The position numbers were made by a program, and so were the translations under genes. A DNA stretch of 37,082 nt from Desulfotignum sp. (GTDB lineage Bacteria; Desulfobacterota; Desulfobacteria; Desulfobacterales; Desulfobacteraceae): contig JAGYOW010000031.1 in assembly GCA_018399285.1 (NCBI GenBank), positions 1 through 37,082 on the forward strand, in the 5' to 3' direction. This document shows positions 26,365 to 35,145 of the stretch, one piece after another (position 1 is the first letter of the stretch; every line of letters begins with the position of its first letter). The notes under the pieces are model-generated. The model was not told the DNA's origin and did no database searches. It saw nothing but the letters and a program-made list of their open reading frames with translations.

Positions 26365-27072
26365 ATGCCTTTTAAAGGCGTTTTAAAATATATCATCTAT
26401 ATTTTCATCGGCGGGTGGCTGTTTCTGCTCGGGGTGATGGCCGGCCGGGGGACATCTCCGGTGACATTTGAAACCCAAGGGTTTCAGGAACGCCTCAGAC
26501 CATTGTGGAACAATACAAAGATCCGGAAATGACAGGTGATCCGGATGAAAAAATTGCCTCCATTATTATGATGCCTTGAGTGATGACAACGGATTCGAGA
26601 GATGACAATTCCAGTGCCTGCAGCAGGCCCGGCAGATACGTTTGATGACACCCCGTTGCCCAACCGGGATCTCAGGAAGTGAGACCGCTGATACCGGGAT
26701 GCAAAACTGACGGATGACATCCGGTCAAGACCAGCAGAAAAGGCGGCCACGTTTAACAAAGCGATCGCTGAAAAAATGATGGAACCCCCTTTGCAGGATG
26801 AGAATACCCCGGCATCGGGTGAAACCGGAAAAATCGAATTCTCAGGGCAGTTACACCATTCAGGTGGCGGCATTTAAATCGTTCGGGACGCGGTGACCCA
26901 GATGACGACCCTGGAGGAAAAAGTTCACCGCCACCCGGACAACCAAAGAAATGGACGGCATCACCTGGTATCGGATACGGATCGGAGAATTCGTTTCCCG
27001 GGATGCGGCCGCCCAATACCTGGAAAAAAATTGAATCAGGCCTATCAACGGCATGATCATTACAAAGGTTGA
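26365..27072 (+). pseudogene. SPOR-domain membrane protein, frameshifted
   Basis: Begins at ATG 26365 with 'MPFKGVLKYIIYIFIGGWLF', a single N-terminal transmembrane helix. The middle is broken by several indels (26480-26900). The C-terminus is a recognisable SPOR peptidoglycan-binding domain: 'YTIQVAAF' near 26860, then 'TTKEMDGITWYRIRIGEF' and 'RDAAAQYLE' near 26940-27030, ending at the stop 27070-27072. Such proteins localise to the septum by binding denuded glycan strands. It fits tightly between argS and gatC. Several frameshifts within 500 bases and a sensible restored protein indicate local sequence error. Confidence 0.7.
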
Positions 27073-27074
27073 CA

Positions 27075-27358
27075 ATGAAAATTTCTGAACAGGAAGTTGA
27101 AAATATCGCCCATCTGGCCCGGCTCAAGATGGATGATAAACAAAGACAGGCACTTTGCGGGCACTCAGTGATATTTTTAGGCTATATGGACAAACTGGCC
27201 CATGTGGATGTCAACGGCGTTGCCCCGGCATCCGGGGCCCCGCGTTTATGTCCAATGTCCTCAGAAAATGTGCCGCAGACAAGCCCCGGGCTGGGTGACC
27301 CGGCCAATGCCCGGAAAAAGACGACGACTATTATCGGTTCCCCCGCGTGGTGAAATAA
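27075..27358 (+). pseudogene. gatC: GatC, Asp-tRNA(Asn)/Glu-tRNA(Gln) amidotransferase subunit C, frameshifted
   Basis: ATG 27075 begins 'MKISEQEVENIAHLARLKMD', the standard GatC opening; a TTG two codons earlier is less likely. After about 27150 the frame changes to give 'YMDKLAHVDVNGVAPASGAP', changes again near 27240, and ends with 'DDDYYRFPRVVK' and the stop at 27356-27358, exactly as in the family. The 95-codon span matches normal GatC. GatC stabilises GatA and GatB, which amidate mischarged Glu-tRNA(Gln) or Asp-tRNA(Asn). Three or more shifts in a small, normally essential gene point to sequence error. gatB is not next to it. Confidence 0.85.
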
Positions 27359-27376
27359 CCAAAAGGGAAACACAAC

Positions 27377-28852
27377 ATGGATTTACACATTGAGCCTGGC
27401 CCGGGCCGCACGGATGCTGGGTGAAAAAAAGATATCTTCCACAGAACTGACCCCGTGCCTGTCGGACCGCATTAAAACCCATGACCGCACACTGAACAGC
27501 TTTTATTACCGTAGATAAAGATGCGGCCCTGGCCCAGGCCGCGGCAGCGGATCATCAGATTGCATCAAACAATCACACGCTGTTCACCGGCATTCCCATG
27601 GCCCTGAAGGATCTTTTGTGCACCCGGGGGATGCGGACCACCTGCGGGTCGAAAATTCTGGACAACTTTTGTGCCTCAAGTACGATGCCACGGTGGTGGA
27701 AACTGCAGCAGTCGCATTCGGTTATCCTCGGTAAAACCAATATGGATGAGTTTGCCATGGGGTCTTCTACGGAGAATTCCGCTTATTTTCCCACCGGAAC
27801 CCCTGGCATGTGGATTTATGTGCCCGGCGGGTCCAGCGGCAGATCCCGCGGCTGCCGTGACGGCTCAATTCTGCAAGTGCGGCCTTGGGGTCTGATACGG
27901 GCGGTTCCATCCGGCAGCCGGCCTCCCATTGCGGGTGTGGTGGGGCTCAAACCCACCTATGGCCGGGTGTCCCGGTATGGCCTGGTCTCTTATGCCTCTT
28001 CCCTGGATCCAGATCGGCCCCATCACCCGGACTGTGGAAGATGCGGCCCTGATGATGAACCTGATCGCCGGTCATGACCCCAAAGATACCACATCCGCGC
28101 CGGAGCCGGTGCCGGATTTCACCAGCGGGCTGACCGCTTTTGATAAAAACGGGCTCAAAGGCATGATCGTGGGCATTCCAAAGGAATATCTGGAAATGTC
28201 GGGAATCGATCCGGATGTGCGGGCTGTGTTTGACAACGTGAAAACACTCATGGCATCCCTGGGCGCCGAGATCCGGTCGGTATCTTTGCCCCGTACCGAT
28301 TATGTGGTGGCAGCCTACTATATTATCGCCCCATGTGAGGCCAGTTCCAACCTGGCACGGTTTGACGGGGTGAAGTACGGTTTCAGGGCACCGGATCCGG
28401 AAGATCTTCTATATATGTACAAGCAGACCCGGTCCACAGGGTTCGGCCCGGAAGTGCAGCGCCGGATCATCATCGGTACCTATGCCTTGTCAGCCGGATA
28501 TTATGATGCGTATTACGGCAAAGCCTCCCAGGTGCGGGCCCTGATCATGGCGGATTTTGCAAAAGCGTTTGAGACCTGTGATATTCTTTTGTCTCCGGTG
28601 GCCCCGACCCCGGCATTCCGTATCAATGAAAAGATCGATGATCCGTTGACCATGTATCTCACCGATATTTTCACTTTGTCCGCCAACATGGCCGCAGTAC
28701 CCGGCATTTCCGTGCCTGCGGGGTTTTCAGCCGCCGGCCTGCCCATCGGTGTTCAGATGATGGCCGGCCGGTTTGATGAACTGTCTTTGATCCGGGCCGG
28801 ATATGGTGTGGAAAAATCAATGAACCTGGAACCCCGGTTCCCGGAAATGTAA
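27377..28852 (+). pseudogene. gatA: GatA, glutamyl-tRNA(Gln) amidotransferase subunit A, frameshifted
   Basis: Starts at ATG 27377 and spans 491 codons, the usual GatA length. The amidase-signature serine enzyme is clear when frames are joined: 'ITVDKDAALAQAAAADHQ', 'GIPMALKDLLCTRGMRTT' with the catalytic Lys, 'VILGKTNMDEFAMGSSTENS', 'YVPGGSSG', 'GSDTGGSIRQPA' (the catalytic Ser region) and 'GVVGLKPTYGRVSRYGLVSY'. From about 28010 to the stop the frame is clean. Indels cluster at 27400-28010. GatA releases ammonia from glutamine for tRNA-dependent amidation. The pathway is normally essential in bacteria lacking GlnRS or AsnRS, so real inactivation is unlikely. Confidence 0.9.
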
Positions 28853-28881
28853 CCGGACATGTAAATTGGGAGGAAATCATC

Positions 28882-29061
28882 ATGAGTAATGCCCAGCCCC
28901 AGGGGGATGCATTGAAAAAAGCCATTGAATGGGTGAGTGAACAACGCCAGAAATCCCCGGATACTTCCGTGACTCAACTGGCCAATGACGCGGCCCTTCG
29001 GTTTGATTTAAGCCCGAAAGATTCGGAGTTTCTGCTCCGGTTTGTGAAACAGGGCCTTTAA
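28882..29061 (+). CDS. Small 59-residue hypothetical protein between gatA and mutL
   Basis: A short ORF with a strong RBS (GGGAGGAAA) about 6 bases before ATG 28882. It begins 'MSNAQPQGDALKKAIEWVSE', continues 'QLANDAALRFDLSPKDSEF' and ends 'FVKQGL', a helix-rich soluble protein without cysteines or membrane segments. The stop TAA is immediately followed by the mutL ATG with no intervening base, so the two are translationally coupled. Function unknown. The RBS, clean frame and exact junction make it a real gene. Confidence 0.75.
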   Translation: MSNAQPQGDALKKAIEWVSEQRQKSPDTSVTQLANDAALRFDLSPKDSEFLLRFVKQGL

Positions 29062-30912
29062 ATGATCCGGATTCTGCCGGATATTCTGTCCAATCAGATT
29101 GCCGCCGGCGAGGTGGTGCAGCGTCCGGCATCCGTGGTCAAGGAACTGGTGGAAAACAGCATCGATGCCGGGGCCACCCGCATCACCGTGGAGCTGGACA
29201 AAGGCGGCAAATCATTGATCCGGGTGTCCGATGACGGCACCGGACTGTCCCGGGACCAGGCATTGCTGGCCATTGAGCGGTATGCCACCAGCAAGATCCA
29301 CACAAAAGAGGACCTGTTTGCCATTGCCAGTTTCGGATTTCGCGGTGAAGCTTTGCCGTCCATTGCATCGGTGTCTAAGTTCTGCCTGGTGACAAGATCC
29401 CGGGATGCGGATACGGCCACAAAGGTGGAAATGGCCGGAGGCAAGTTGTTGCAGGTGTCGGACACGGGGGCTCCGGCCGGCACCCTGGTGGAAGTCAGGC
29501 ATCTGTTTTTCAATACCCCGGCCCGGCGCAAATTTTTAAAAACCGACACCACGGAAGCGGCCCATATTACCGATACCTTGTCCGGCCTGGCTTTGGGCAA
29601 TCCCTCCGTGGGATTCCGCCTGTTTTCCCAAAACCGGCTGGTCAAGCATTTTCCCCCGGACCAGGACCTGCAGCGCCGGGCCATGCTGGTGCTGGGCAGT
29701 GATGCGGCGGACCATCTGTACGAGATGGACTATTCAGCCGGGGATGTCCGGGTGACCGGGGTGTGTGCCAACCCGGCCGTGACAAGGGCGACCGCCGGGC
29801 GCATCTACCTGTTTGTCAACCAGCGCCTGGTCCATGACAGAGGCGTGGTGGCGGCCCTGTTCCGGGGATATGCCGGCCGGATCATGAAAGGGCGGTATCC
29901 CGTGGCCGTGGTGTGCTGTGAGCTTCCCTGCGACCGGGTGGATGTGAATGTGCATCCATCCAAACGGGAAATCAAATTCCTGGATGCCCGGCCCGTGTAT
30001 CAGGCCGTGACCGCGGCCGTGAACACGGCATTGATGACCGCCCAGCAGCAGGTGTCCACCTATACCGGATCCGGATCAGGCCCGGATCCCCGGCCGGCCG
30101 GCCTCATAAACGCTCCCCGGTTTGCGCAGGCACCCATTTCATGGGCACCTGATCCAGTGCCTGCCGATCCTTTGATTGTCGGAAAATTCAAAGGGTTCCG
30201 GGATGAAAATCGCTTTGATCCAATGCCGGACTCAGACGGCCCTGACCATGAGGTCCGGCAGACCTTTGAACGGTTCAGGACGCCTGAAAACAAATCAGAT
30301 TCCCCCCTGCCGGGCAAAACCCCGGATCGATCCCCTGTCCCCCGGGTGGTGGGGCAGGTCATGGGAACCTATATAGTGGCGGAACAGGAAAACGCTTTGA
30401 TGCTGGTGGATCAGCATGCCGCCCATGAACGGGTGGTGTATGAGGCATTGAAGCACCGGCAGGATCATCTGCCGGCAGACAGTCAATACCTGCTGGTGCC
30501 CGAAACCCTGGAACTGAGTGCCAGGGAAGCGGACCTGTTGTCTGAAATTTTGCCGGACCTTGCCGAACTGGGGCTGATCATCGAACCCTTCGGGGGCACC
30601 ACCTACGTGATCAAGGCCGTGCCCGGACTGCTGGATCAGACATCTGTTAAAACCCTGGTGACAGGGATGATCGACACATTGATGGAAACCGGTGACACCG
30701 CAGTCAGTGAACAATGGCGGGAAACCTGCCTGATGTCCATGGCCTGTCATCATGCCATCCGGGCCAACCGGACCATGTCCCTGACGGAAATGCAGACATT
30801 GATTCAGGATCTGCTGGCCTGTGACAATGCGTTTCACTGCCCCCACGGCCGGCCCACCATGGTCACCTTTGATAAAGTTCAGATGGAAAAGCTGTTCAAA
30901 AGGGTGGTTTGA
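29062..30912 (+). CDS. mutL: DNA mismatch repair protein MutL
   Basis: A 616-residue protein. The N-terminal GHKL ATPase shows 'IAAGEVVQRPASVVKELVEN' with the catalytic Glu, 'DDGTGL', 'ATSKI' and 'GFRGEAL'. A proline-rich linker occupies about residues 335-425. The C-terminal dimerisation domain carries 'DQHAAHERVVYE', matching the DQHA(x)2E(x)4E endonuclease motif, and 'CPHGRPT', so this MutL should be a latent nicking endonuclease of the MutH-independent type. It links mismatch recognition by MutS to strand removal. It starts directly after the stop of the 59-residue gene. Confidence 0.97.
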   Translation: MIRILPDILSNQIAAGEVVQRPASVVKELVENSIDAGATRITVELDKGGKSLIRVSDDGTGLSRDQALLAIERYATSKIHTKEDLFAIASFGFRGEALPSIASVSKFCLVTRSRDADTATKVEMAGGKLLQVSDTGAPAGTLVEVRHLFFNTPARRKFLKTDTTEAAHITDTLSGLALGNPSVGFRLFSQNRLVKHFPPDQDLQRRAMLVLGSDAADHLYEMDYSAGDVRVTGVCANPAVTRATAGRIYLFVNQRLVHDRGVVAALFRGYAGRIMKGRYPVAVVCCELPCDRVDVNVHPSKREIKFLDARPVYQAVTAAVNTALMTAQQQVSTYTGSGSGPDPRPAGLINAPRFAQAPISWAPDPVPADPLIVGKFKGFRDENRFDPMPDSDGPDHEVRQTFERFRTPENKSDSPLPGKTPDRSPVPRVVGQVMGTYIVAEQENALMLVDQHAAHERVVYEALKHRQDHLPADSQYLLVPETLELSAREADLLSEILPDLAELGLIIEPFGGTTYVIKAVPGLLDQTSVKTLVTGMIDTLMETGDTAVSEQWRETCLMSMACHHAIRANRTMSLTEMQTLIQDLLACDNAFHCPHGRPTMVTFDKVQMEKLFKRVV

Positions 30913-31067
30913 GGCACTGGCACCTGGTTTCGTCACCAGCGGGTGGAGAGAAAGAAAAAAAATATTGATGTATAAAACTAAAAAATATACACTCGCTTTA
31001 AATTTTGAAAATGGTAATAACTACTTATCAATGTGTTGCATGTAATTTTAAACACAAGGAGTCAACA

Positions 31068-32732
31068 TTGAAGCCACTAAGACTGCGCGGGATCCTTTCC
31101 CTTTGTTTGTTTTTCATTATAGCGGGAGTACCGTTTCAGTTGCAGGCGCAACCGCCGGTAATCATCGCTGTCATGCCCTTTGAAATCAATGCGGAAAAGG
31201 ATATGGATTTTCTCCAGGAAGGGCTCATGGATATGTTGAACTCCCGCCTTACCTGGCAGGGGCGGGTAAATCCTGTTGAGAAAACACAAGTCAAATCAAT
31301 TCTAAGCCAGGTTGAAGACTTTACCGGCCAGAGCCGGGCCATCATGGCAGGAACGATTTTGGAGGCAGATTATGTCTTGTACGGAAGTATAACAATGATC
31401 GATACCCATGCCAGTATTGATGCGAATATCGTAGATGTAACGGGTAAAGCCGGGATGTTGCCGTTTTCAAAACAGGTGAGCGGAATTGGAAATGTGATCC
31501 CGGAAATCAACCGGTTTGCTACTGATATCAATGAAGCAGTTTTCAAGCGGCCAGTGGTCCGACAATATTATGAAACAGACCAGACCCGGCAGACGCAAAG
31601 CGGCCAAACGCCTTTTGGCGGGGCCTTCATCATGGCTGATTCGGATCAATCCGGCAGCAGCCGGGCCGGTCAGGTCGGGTCTGTCCCCAATCAGGGATTT
31701 GAATATATCGGGCAGAATCAAACTCAGGAGAACTATTGGCAAAGCAGTGAGTTCGATTATAGGATCCGGGGGATCGCCATTGGAGATGTGGACAAGGATG
31801 GCACAAATGAAACCATCGTGATATCGGATCATGCCGTAATAACATTTCGCGGGGACAGCAGCCGGTTCATACAGATTGAAGAGATACACAAAAGTCGTAT
31901 TGACAGATATGTTTCCGTGGATGTCGCGGATATCAATGGAAACGGGATCCCGGAAATATTCGTGACCGCCCTTAACGGGGACAGGGATGAGGTGAAATCC
32001 TTTGTGCTGGAATATGATGGTAGAAAATACCAGAAAATTGCGGAAAAAATGGAGTGGTATTTCAGAGTGGTGGATAAATCCGGGACCCCGATGCTTTTAG
32101 GGCAGAGCCATCGACGCAGGGATGATATCTACAGTGCTCCCATTCACCAGATGGTTTACCGGAACAGTGAATATCAACCTGAAAATATCATGATACCTGG
32201 GAAAAAAACCAATGTCCTCGGAGTGGCATATGGTGATCTTACCGGAGATGGCAGCAAAGAGTTTGTCGTGTTTGACAAAAATGATCATATCCGGATCATG
32301 AACGAGAACGGTGGGGAACGCTGGAAAACCCCGGAACAATTCGGCGGGAATACCAACCATTTCATAGCCCCCACCCAAAAACCCACGGATCCAGGTATTT
32401 ACCATTTTTTCCCCCTTCGCCTGATTTTGGCGGATACCAACAAAGACCAGCAAAACGAAGTGATAACAGCAGTGAATATGGAGGCATCATTGAGCATGCT
32501 TCATCGGATCAAAATGTTTGATAAAGGGCACATCGAATCCCTGTTCTGGAATGGAGCCGGCGGACTGGCCAAGTACTGGAAGACCCCGCCCATGAAAGGA
32601 TATGTCAGTGATTTCGCAATCGGGGATTTTGATAATGACGGCACGGTTGAATTGGTAATGGCGGTGATTCAAAATGACGAAGTTGTCCTCTTTCAGGCGC
32701 CAGCAGCTGGCTGGTCGGATACGGTCTGTTAA
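31068..32732 (+). CDS. Exported FlgO-like / FG-GAP (VCBS) repeat protein
   Basis: 554 residues from a TTG start chosen because AAGGAG lies 6 bases upstream and a clean signal peptide follows ('LSLCLFFIIAGVPFQLQAQ'); an in-frame ATG at 31005 has neither. Residues about 28-155 resemble the FlgO/TolB-N-like domain ('VIIAVMPFEINAEKDMDF', 'MLNSRLTW', 'DYVLYGSIT'). The rest contains at least five FG-GAP/VCBS repeats with calcium-type Asp-rich loops: 'IGDVDKDGTNETIVISD', 'VADINGNGIPEIFV', 'GDLTGDGSKEFVVFD', 'DTNKDQQNEVI' and 'IGDFDNDGTVELVM', likely a beta-propeller. It is probably periplasmic or outer-membrane-associated. A paralogue of its N-terminal domain lies at 36580-37082. Confidence 0.75.
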   Translation: MKPLRLRGILSLCLFFIIAGVPFQLQAQPPVIIAVMPFEINAEKDMDFLQEGLMDMLNSRLTWQGRVNPVEKTQVKSILSQVEDFTGQSRAIMAGTILEADYVLYGSITMIDTHASIDANIVDVTGKAGMLPFSKQVSGIGNVIPEINRFATDINEAVFKRPVVRQYYETDQTRQTQSGQTPFGGAFIMADSDQSGSSRAGQVGSVPNQGFEYIGQNQTQENYWQSSEFDYRIRGIAIGDVDKDGTNETIVISDHAVITFRGDSSRFIQIEEIHKSRIDRYVSVDVADINGNGIPEIFVTALNGDRDEVKSFVLEYDGRKYQKIAEKMEWYFRVVDKSGTPMLLGQSHRRRDDIYSAPIHQMVYRNSEYQPENIMIPGKKTNVLGVAYGDLTGDGSKEFVVFDKNDHIRIMNENGGERWKTPEQFGGNTNHFIAPTQKPTDPGIYHFFPLRLILADTNKDQQNEVITAVNMEASLSMLHRIKMFDKGHIESLFWNGAGGLAKYWKTPPMKGYVSDFAIGDFDNDGTVELVMAVIQNDEVVLFQAPAAGWSDTVC

Positions 32733-32754
32733 AATGACTTTTGAAAATAAATAT

Positions 32755-32783
32755 TTGACATTTCAGAATGATGCTGGTATTGA
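32755..32783 (+). promoter_or_regulatory. Candidate promoter of the porin gene
   Basis: A perfect TTGACA (32755-32760) precedes TATTGA (32778-32783) by 17 bases, about 100 bases upstream of the porin ATG. The -10 match is weak. A 7-bp inverted repeat (AAGGTTA/TAACCTT, about 32793-32817) follows in the leader. Confidence 0.35.
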
Positions 32784-32883
32784 GCACATGACAAAGGTTA
32801 TCTTTGTGGGTAACCTTGTAAAAAGCGTTTCTTTTAATCACGTTTGACCGGAATGTTTAACTTTACTAAAAAAGGAAAAAAAG

Positions 32884-34104
32884 ATGAAAAAATTATTGGT
32901 GACTGCCATTGCAGCCTTTCTGGCTGTGGCGCTGGTAATCCCCGCATATGCGGAAGACAGACTGGAGCTCAGCGGTGAGTTTCGTGTCCGGGGCTGGGAT
33001 ATCACAAATGAAGGATTTGAGGACAATAACGACAGTGCCTGGTTTGATCAGAGAATGAGAATCGGTGCTAAAGTCAATGTCAGCGACAATGCCCATGTCA
33101 TGATCCGTACCGACCTTGGAGAAGGTGTCTGGGGTGGTGGTGACGACCTCAATGGATTCAATTCGGGCGGTGTGGCACGACCCACTCCCGGGACCAGCAG
33201 TTCTGTTGATTTTGACCGTCTGTACATGTTCATGGATCAGGGAATGTGGAACCTGACCGTGGGTCAGCAGTACTATGGTCTGGGGATTCTTGAGGTCATG
33301 GATGCCAACATGCCGGGTGTTAAACTGGGCCTGGATTTCGGTGCGGTTCAACCGAGTTTTTTTTACGGCAAGTTTAGTGAAAATCTTTCCCTAAATGATG
33401 ATGGCGAAAATGATGATGCCAACCTCTACGGCGTGAACTTCAGCTTTTTGCTGGGTGAAAATTTTGATTCCAATGTGTTCGGGGCAATGATCGACGACGA
33501 GGCAACTAATGATAATAAATGGGCAGTGGGTGCGCATACTCAGGGAAAGATCGGTATTCTCGGTCTGACCGGTGAAGTGGCCCATTTCGGTGGCGATGAT
33601 GGTGGTGTTGTTGATTACACCGGGACCCAGTTTTACCTAAAAGGGGAATCAGCAATTAATGAAATGTTCTCCCTGGGTGCAGAACTGCTTTATGCGTTTG
33701 GTACGGATGATCCCAACGAAGAACAGATAACCGGCCTGGTAGACTGGTGGTCATTTACCCCCATGAGCCTCAATACTCCGGGTGCAGCCGATTTCAGCGC
33801 CACCGGAAGCAATCCTTTTAATCCTTCTGAAGAAAATGCAGGTGTTCAGGCCGTCACGTTGTTTGGACAAGTGAATGCAACTGAAGCGCTGAGCATGGGT
33901 GCCAAGCTGGGTTACTTCCAGCCGGAAGATGATGATGTAACAGATTGGGACAACACCTTTGCATGGAATGCATGGGTTGCTTATAAATTGACCGGAAATA
34001 CCACAGCGTCTTTGACATACCTGCGGACCTCTCCTGATGTTGATGGGGCAGATGATCTTGAAGATGAAGGAACATTGTACGCAAAATTCCAGATTAATTT
34101 CTAA
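32884..34104 (+). CDS. Outer-membrane porin-like beta-barrel protein
   Basis: A 406-residue protein with a textbook signal peptide ('MKKLLVTAIAAFLAVALVIP', cleaved after 'AYA'). The mature protein alternates polar and hydrophobic residues in many short strands ('LELSGEFRVRGWDI', 'WFDQRMRIGAKVNV', 'ALSMGAKLGYF'), is rich in Asp/Asn/Gly turns and ends in Phe ('YAKFQINF'), the outer-membrane sorting signal. Length and style match the general porin-like barrels abundant in sulfate reducers. It is acidic overall. RBS AAAAGGA precedes the ATG. It is probably monocistronic, with a promoter-like site upstream and a perfect terminator downstream, and probably highly expressed. Confidence 0.8.
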   Translation: MKKLLVTAIAAFLAVALVIPAYAEDRLELSGEFRVRGWDITNEGFEDNNDSAWFDQRMRIGAKVNVSDNAHVMIRTDLGEGVWGGGDDLNGFNSGGVARPTPGTSSSVDFDRLYMFMDQGMWNLTVGQQYYGLGILEVMDANMPGVKLGLDFGAVQPSFFYGKFSENLSLNDDGENDDANLYGVNFSFLLGENFDSNVFGAMIDDEATNDNKWAVGAHTQGKIGILGLTGEVAHFGGDDGGVVDYTGTQFYLKGESAINEMFSLGAELLYAFGTDDPNEEQITGLVDWWSFTPMSLNTPGAADFSATGSNPFNPSEENAGVQAVTLFGQVNATEALSMGAKLGYFQPEDDDVTDWDNTFAWNAWVAYKLTGNTTASLTYLRTSPDVDGADDLEDEGTLYAKFQINF

Positions 34105-34144
34105 GTTTTTGATATAGGTTAAAAGAAGACCGCTTTTTACCCGA

Positions 34145-34183
34145 GGGGGTGGTACAGCCGATGCTGTACCACCCCCTTTTTTT
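34145..34183 (+). terminator. Intrinsic terminator of the porin gene
   Basis: A perfect 14-bp stem GGGGGTGGTACAGC / GCTGTACCACCCCC with a 4-base loop (CGAT) is followed by seven T residues. It lies 40 bases after the porin stop. Confidence 0.95.
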
Positions 34184-34494
34184 GTTGCGGCAGGCGCATG
34201 CCTCGCTGTACCTGACTGGCGCAATCCGGGATAATCCCGGAAGACCTGGCGGTGAAAGTCCTCGGGTGACCAGGAGATATACCTTCAGGCTGGAATTATG
34301 ATCGGAGGACTTGTTCACACAACTGGTCCCCACCCCCCTAAGCGGCTTGTGACCCACTTTGCTCTCCAGGTGGATCGCGCACAGTGCAAGTGTGACAGGC
34401 CTGGACTTGTATCGCTGTAAGATTATTTTACGAACACCTATGGCATCCGACTTATCGGCCTTTACACCCATTGAACCGGATCAATCCGGCGTTC
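34184..34494. other. Structured non-coding region, possibly a group II intron fragment
   Basis: No convincing gene. The plus strand contains a 7-bp hairpin (34225-34241, TCCGGGA/TCCCGGA with a 3-base loop) followed by GGCGGTGAAAGTCC (near 34248), a string often seen in the 5' ribozyme portion of group II introns. No reverse transcriptase ORF and no domain V hairpin were found, so at most this is a degraded remnant. The long minus-strand frame here has no family resemblance and no RBS. Confidence 0.3.
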
Positions 34495-34827
34495 TCAATC
34501 TCCGCAATACAGATCCATGAATTCGCTGAAATTTCTTTTATACCCGTTTTTAAACCCGGTGATATAAGATTCGGAACGTGATTCTTTTTCAATTTGCTTC
34601 AGGTGGTGGCGCAGATAGGTGTACCCTTTTCCACTGTAATGATGGTTGGGATATAGATTAAAACAATTCTCGCCAAGTGCATCCTGTTTGGCTAACTGTT
34701 CGGCATATTGCCGTCCATCATGGTACTCGGACATATTTAAACGATAACTTGAGCTCGTGCAAGCGGAAGCAATTGAAATCAAGAAAATTATCAGTATTGA
34801 ATATCGTATCATTTTTGAAAAAAACAT
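34495..34827 (-). CDS. Small lipoprotein of unknown function
   Basis: 110 residues from ATG 34827, chosen because AAGGAG lies about 8 bases upstream. The signal peptide 'MIRYSILIIFLISIASAC' ends in a lipobox-like cysteine, so the mature protein is probably lipid-anchored. The mature part is charged and tyrosine-rich: 'YHDGRQYAEQLAKQDALG', 'YTYLRHHLKQIEKES' and 'YITGFKNGYKRNFSEFMDLY', with cysteines at 'ENCF' and 'YCGD' that may form a disulfide. I do not recognise a family. It stands alone on the minus strand. Confidence 0.7.
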   Translation of the reverse strand: MFFSKMIRYSILIIFLISIASACTSSSYRLNMSEYHDGRQYAEQLAKQDALGENCFNLYPNHHYSGKGYTYLRHHLKQIEKESRSESYITGFKNGYKRNFSEFMDLYCGD

Positions 34828-35069
34828 TAGACACACTCCTTTTTTAATGATGTTTAATTTAAAATAAGTACGGGTTTGATGAAAACAAGCGTCTTCCGAA
34901 GTTTGATGGAATCAACTCCGGTTTTCAGGATGATAGTATTGACATATTTCGAGGGAACTTGACTTGACTATCAATCAGGTGTGTACCTGTTTGTTTGCAG
35001 GATCGGCCACCCCGTAAATGAGAGAAACTGATTATCGTTGATCATGTCCGGGTGGTAATGATTTTTTTT
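34828..35069. other. Intergenic region without a recognisable gene
   Basis: AT-rich sequence between the small lipoprotein gene and the terminator of the FadL-like gene. It must hold the lipoprotein promoter. The best minus-strand match I see is TTGTTT with ATTTTA 17 bases on (about 34870-34900), which is weak. Confidence 0.4.
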
Positions 35070-35111
35070 AAAAAAAAGGGCGGATGACTAAAGAATTTTT
35101 AGTCATCCGCC
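35070..35111 (-). terminator. Intrinsic terminator of the FadL-like gene
   Basis: Minus strand: GGCGGATGACTAAA paired with TTTAGTCATCCGCC, a perfect 14-bp stem (35079-35092 with 35098-35111) and 5-base loop, then C and a run of eight T. It lies 35 bases after the stop at 35146. Confidence 0.93.
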
Positions 35112-35145
35112 TGGGAAATAGTACGGTATTCAGGGGGAAGGGGTT

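Noticed and set aside
32793..32817. A 7-bp inverted repeat in the porin leader, considered as a terminator for the FG-GAP gene
   Set aside because: The stem is short with a 10-base loop, and no T-run follows directly, so it is not a convincing intrinsic terminator.
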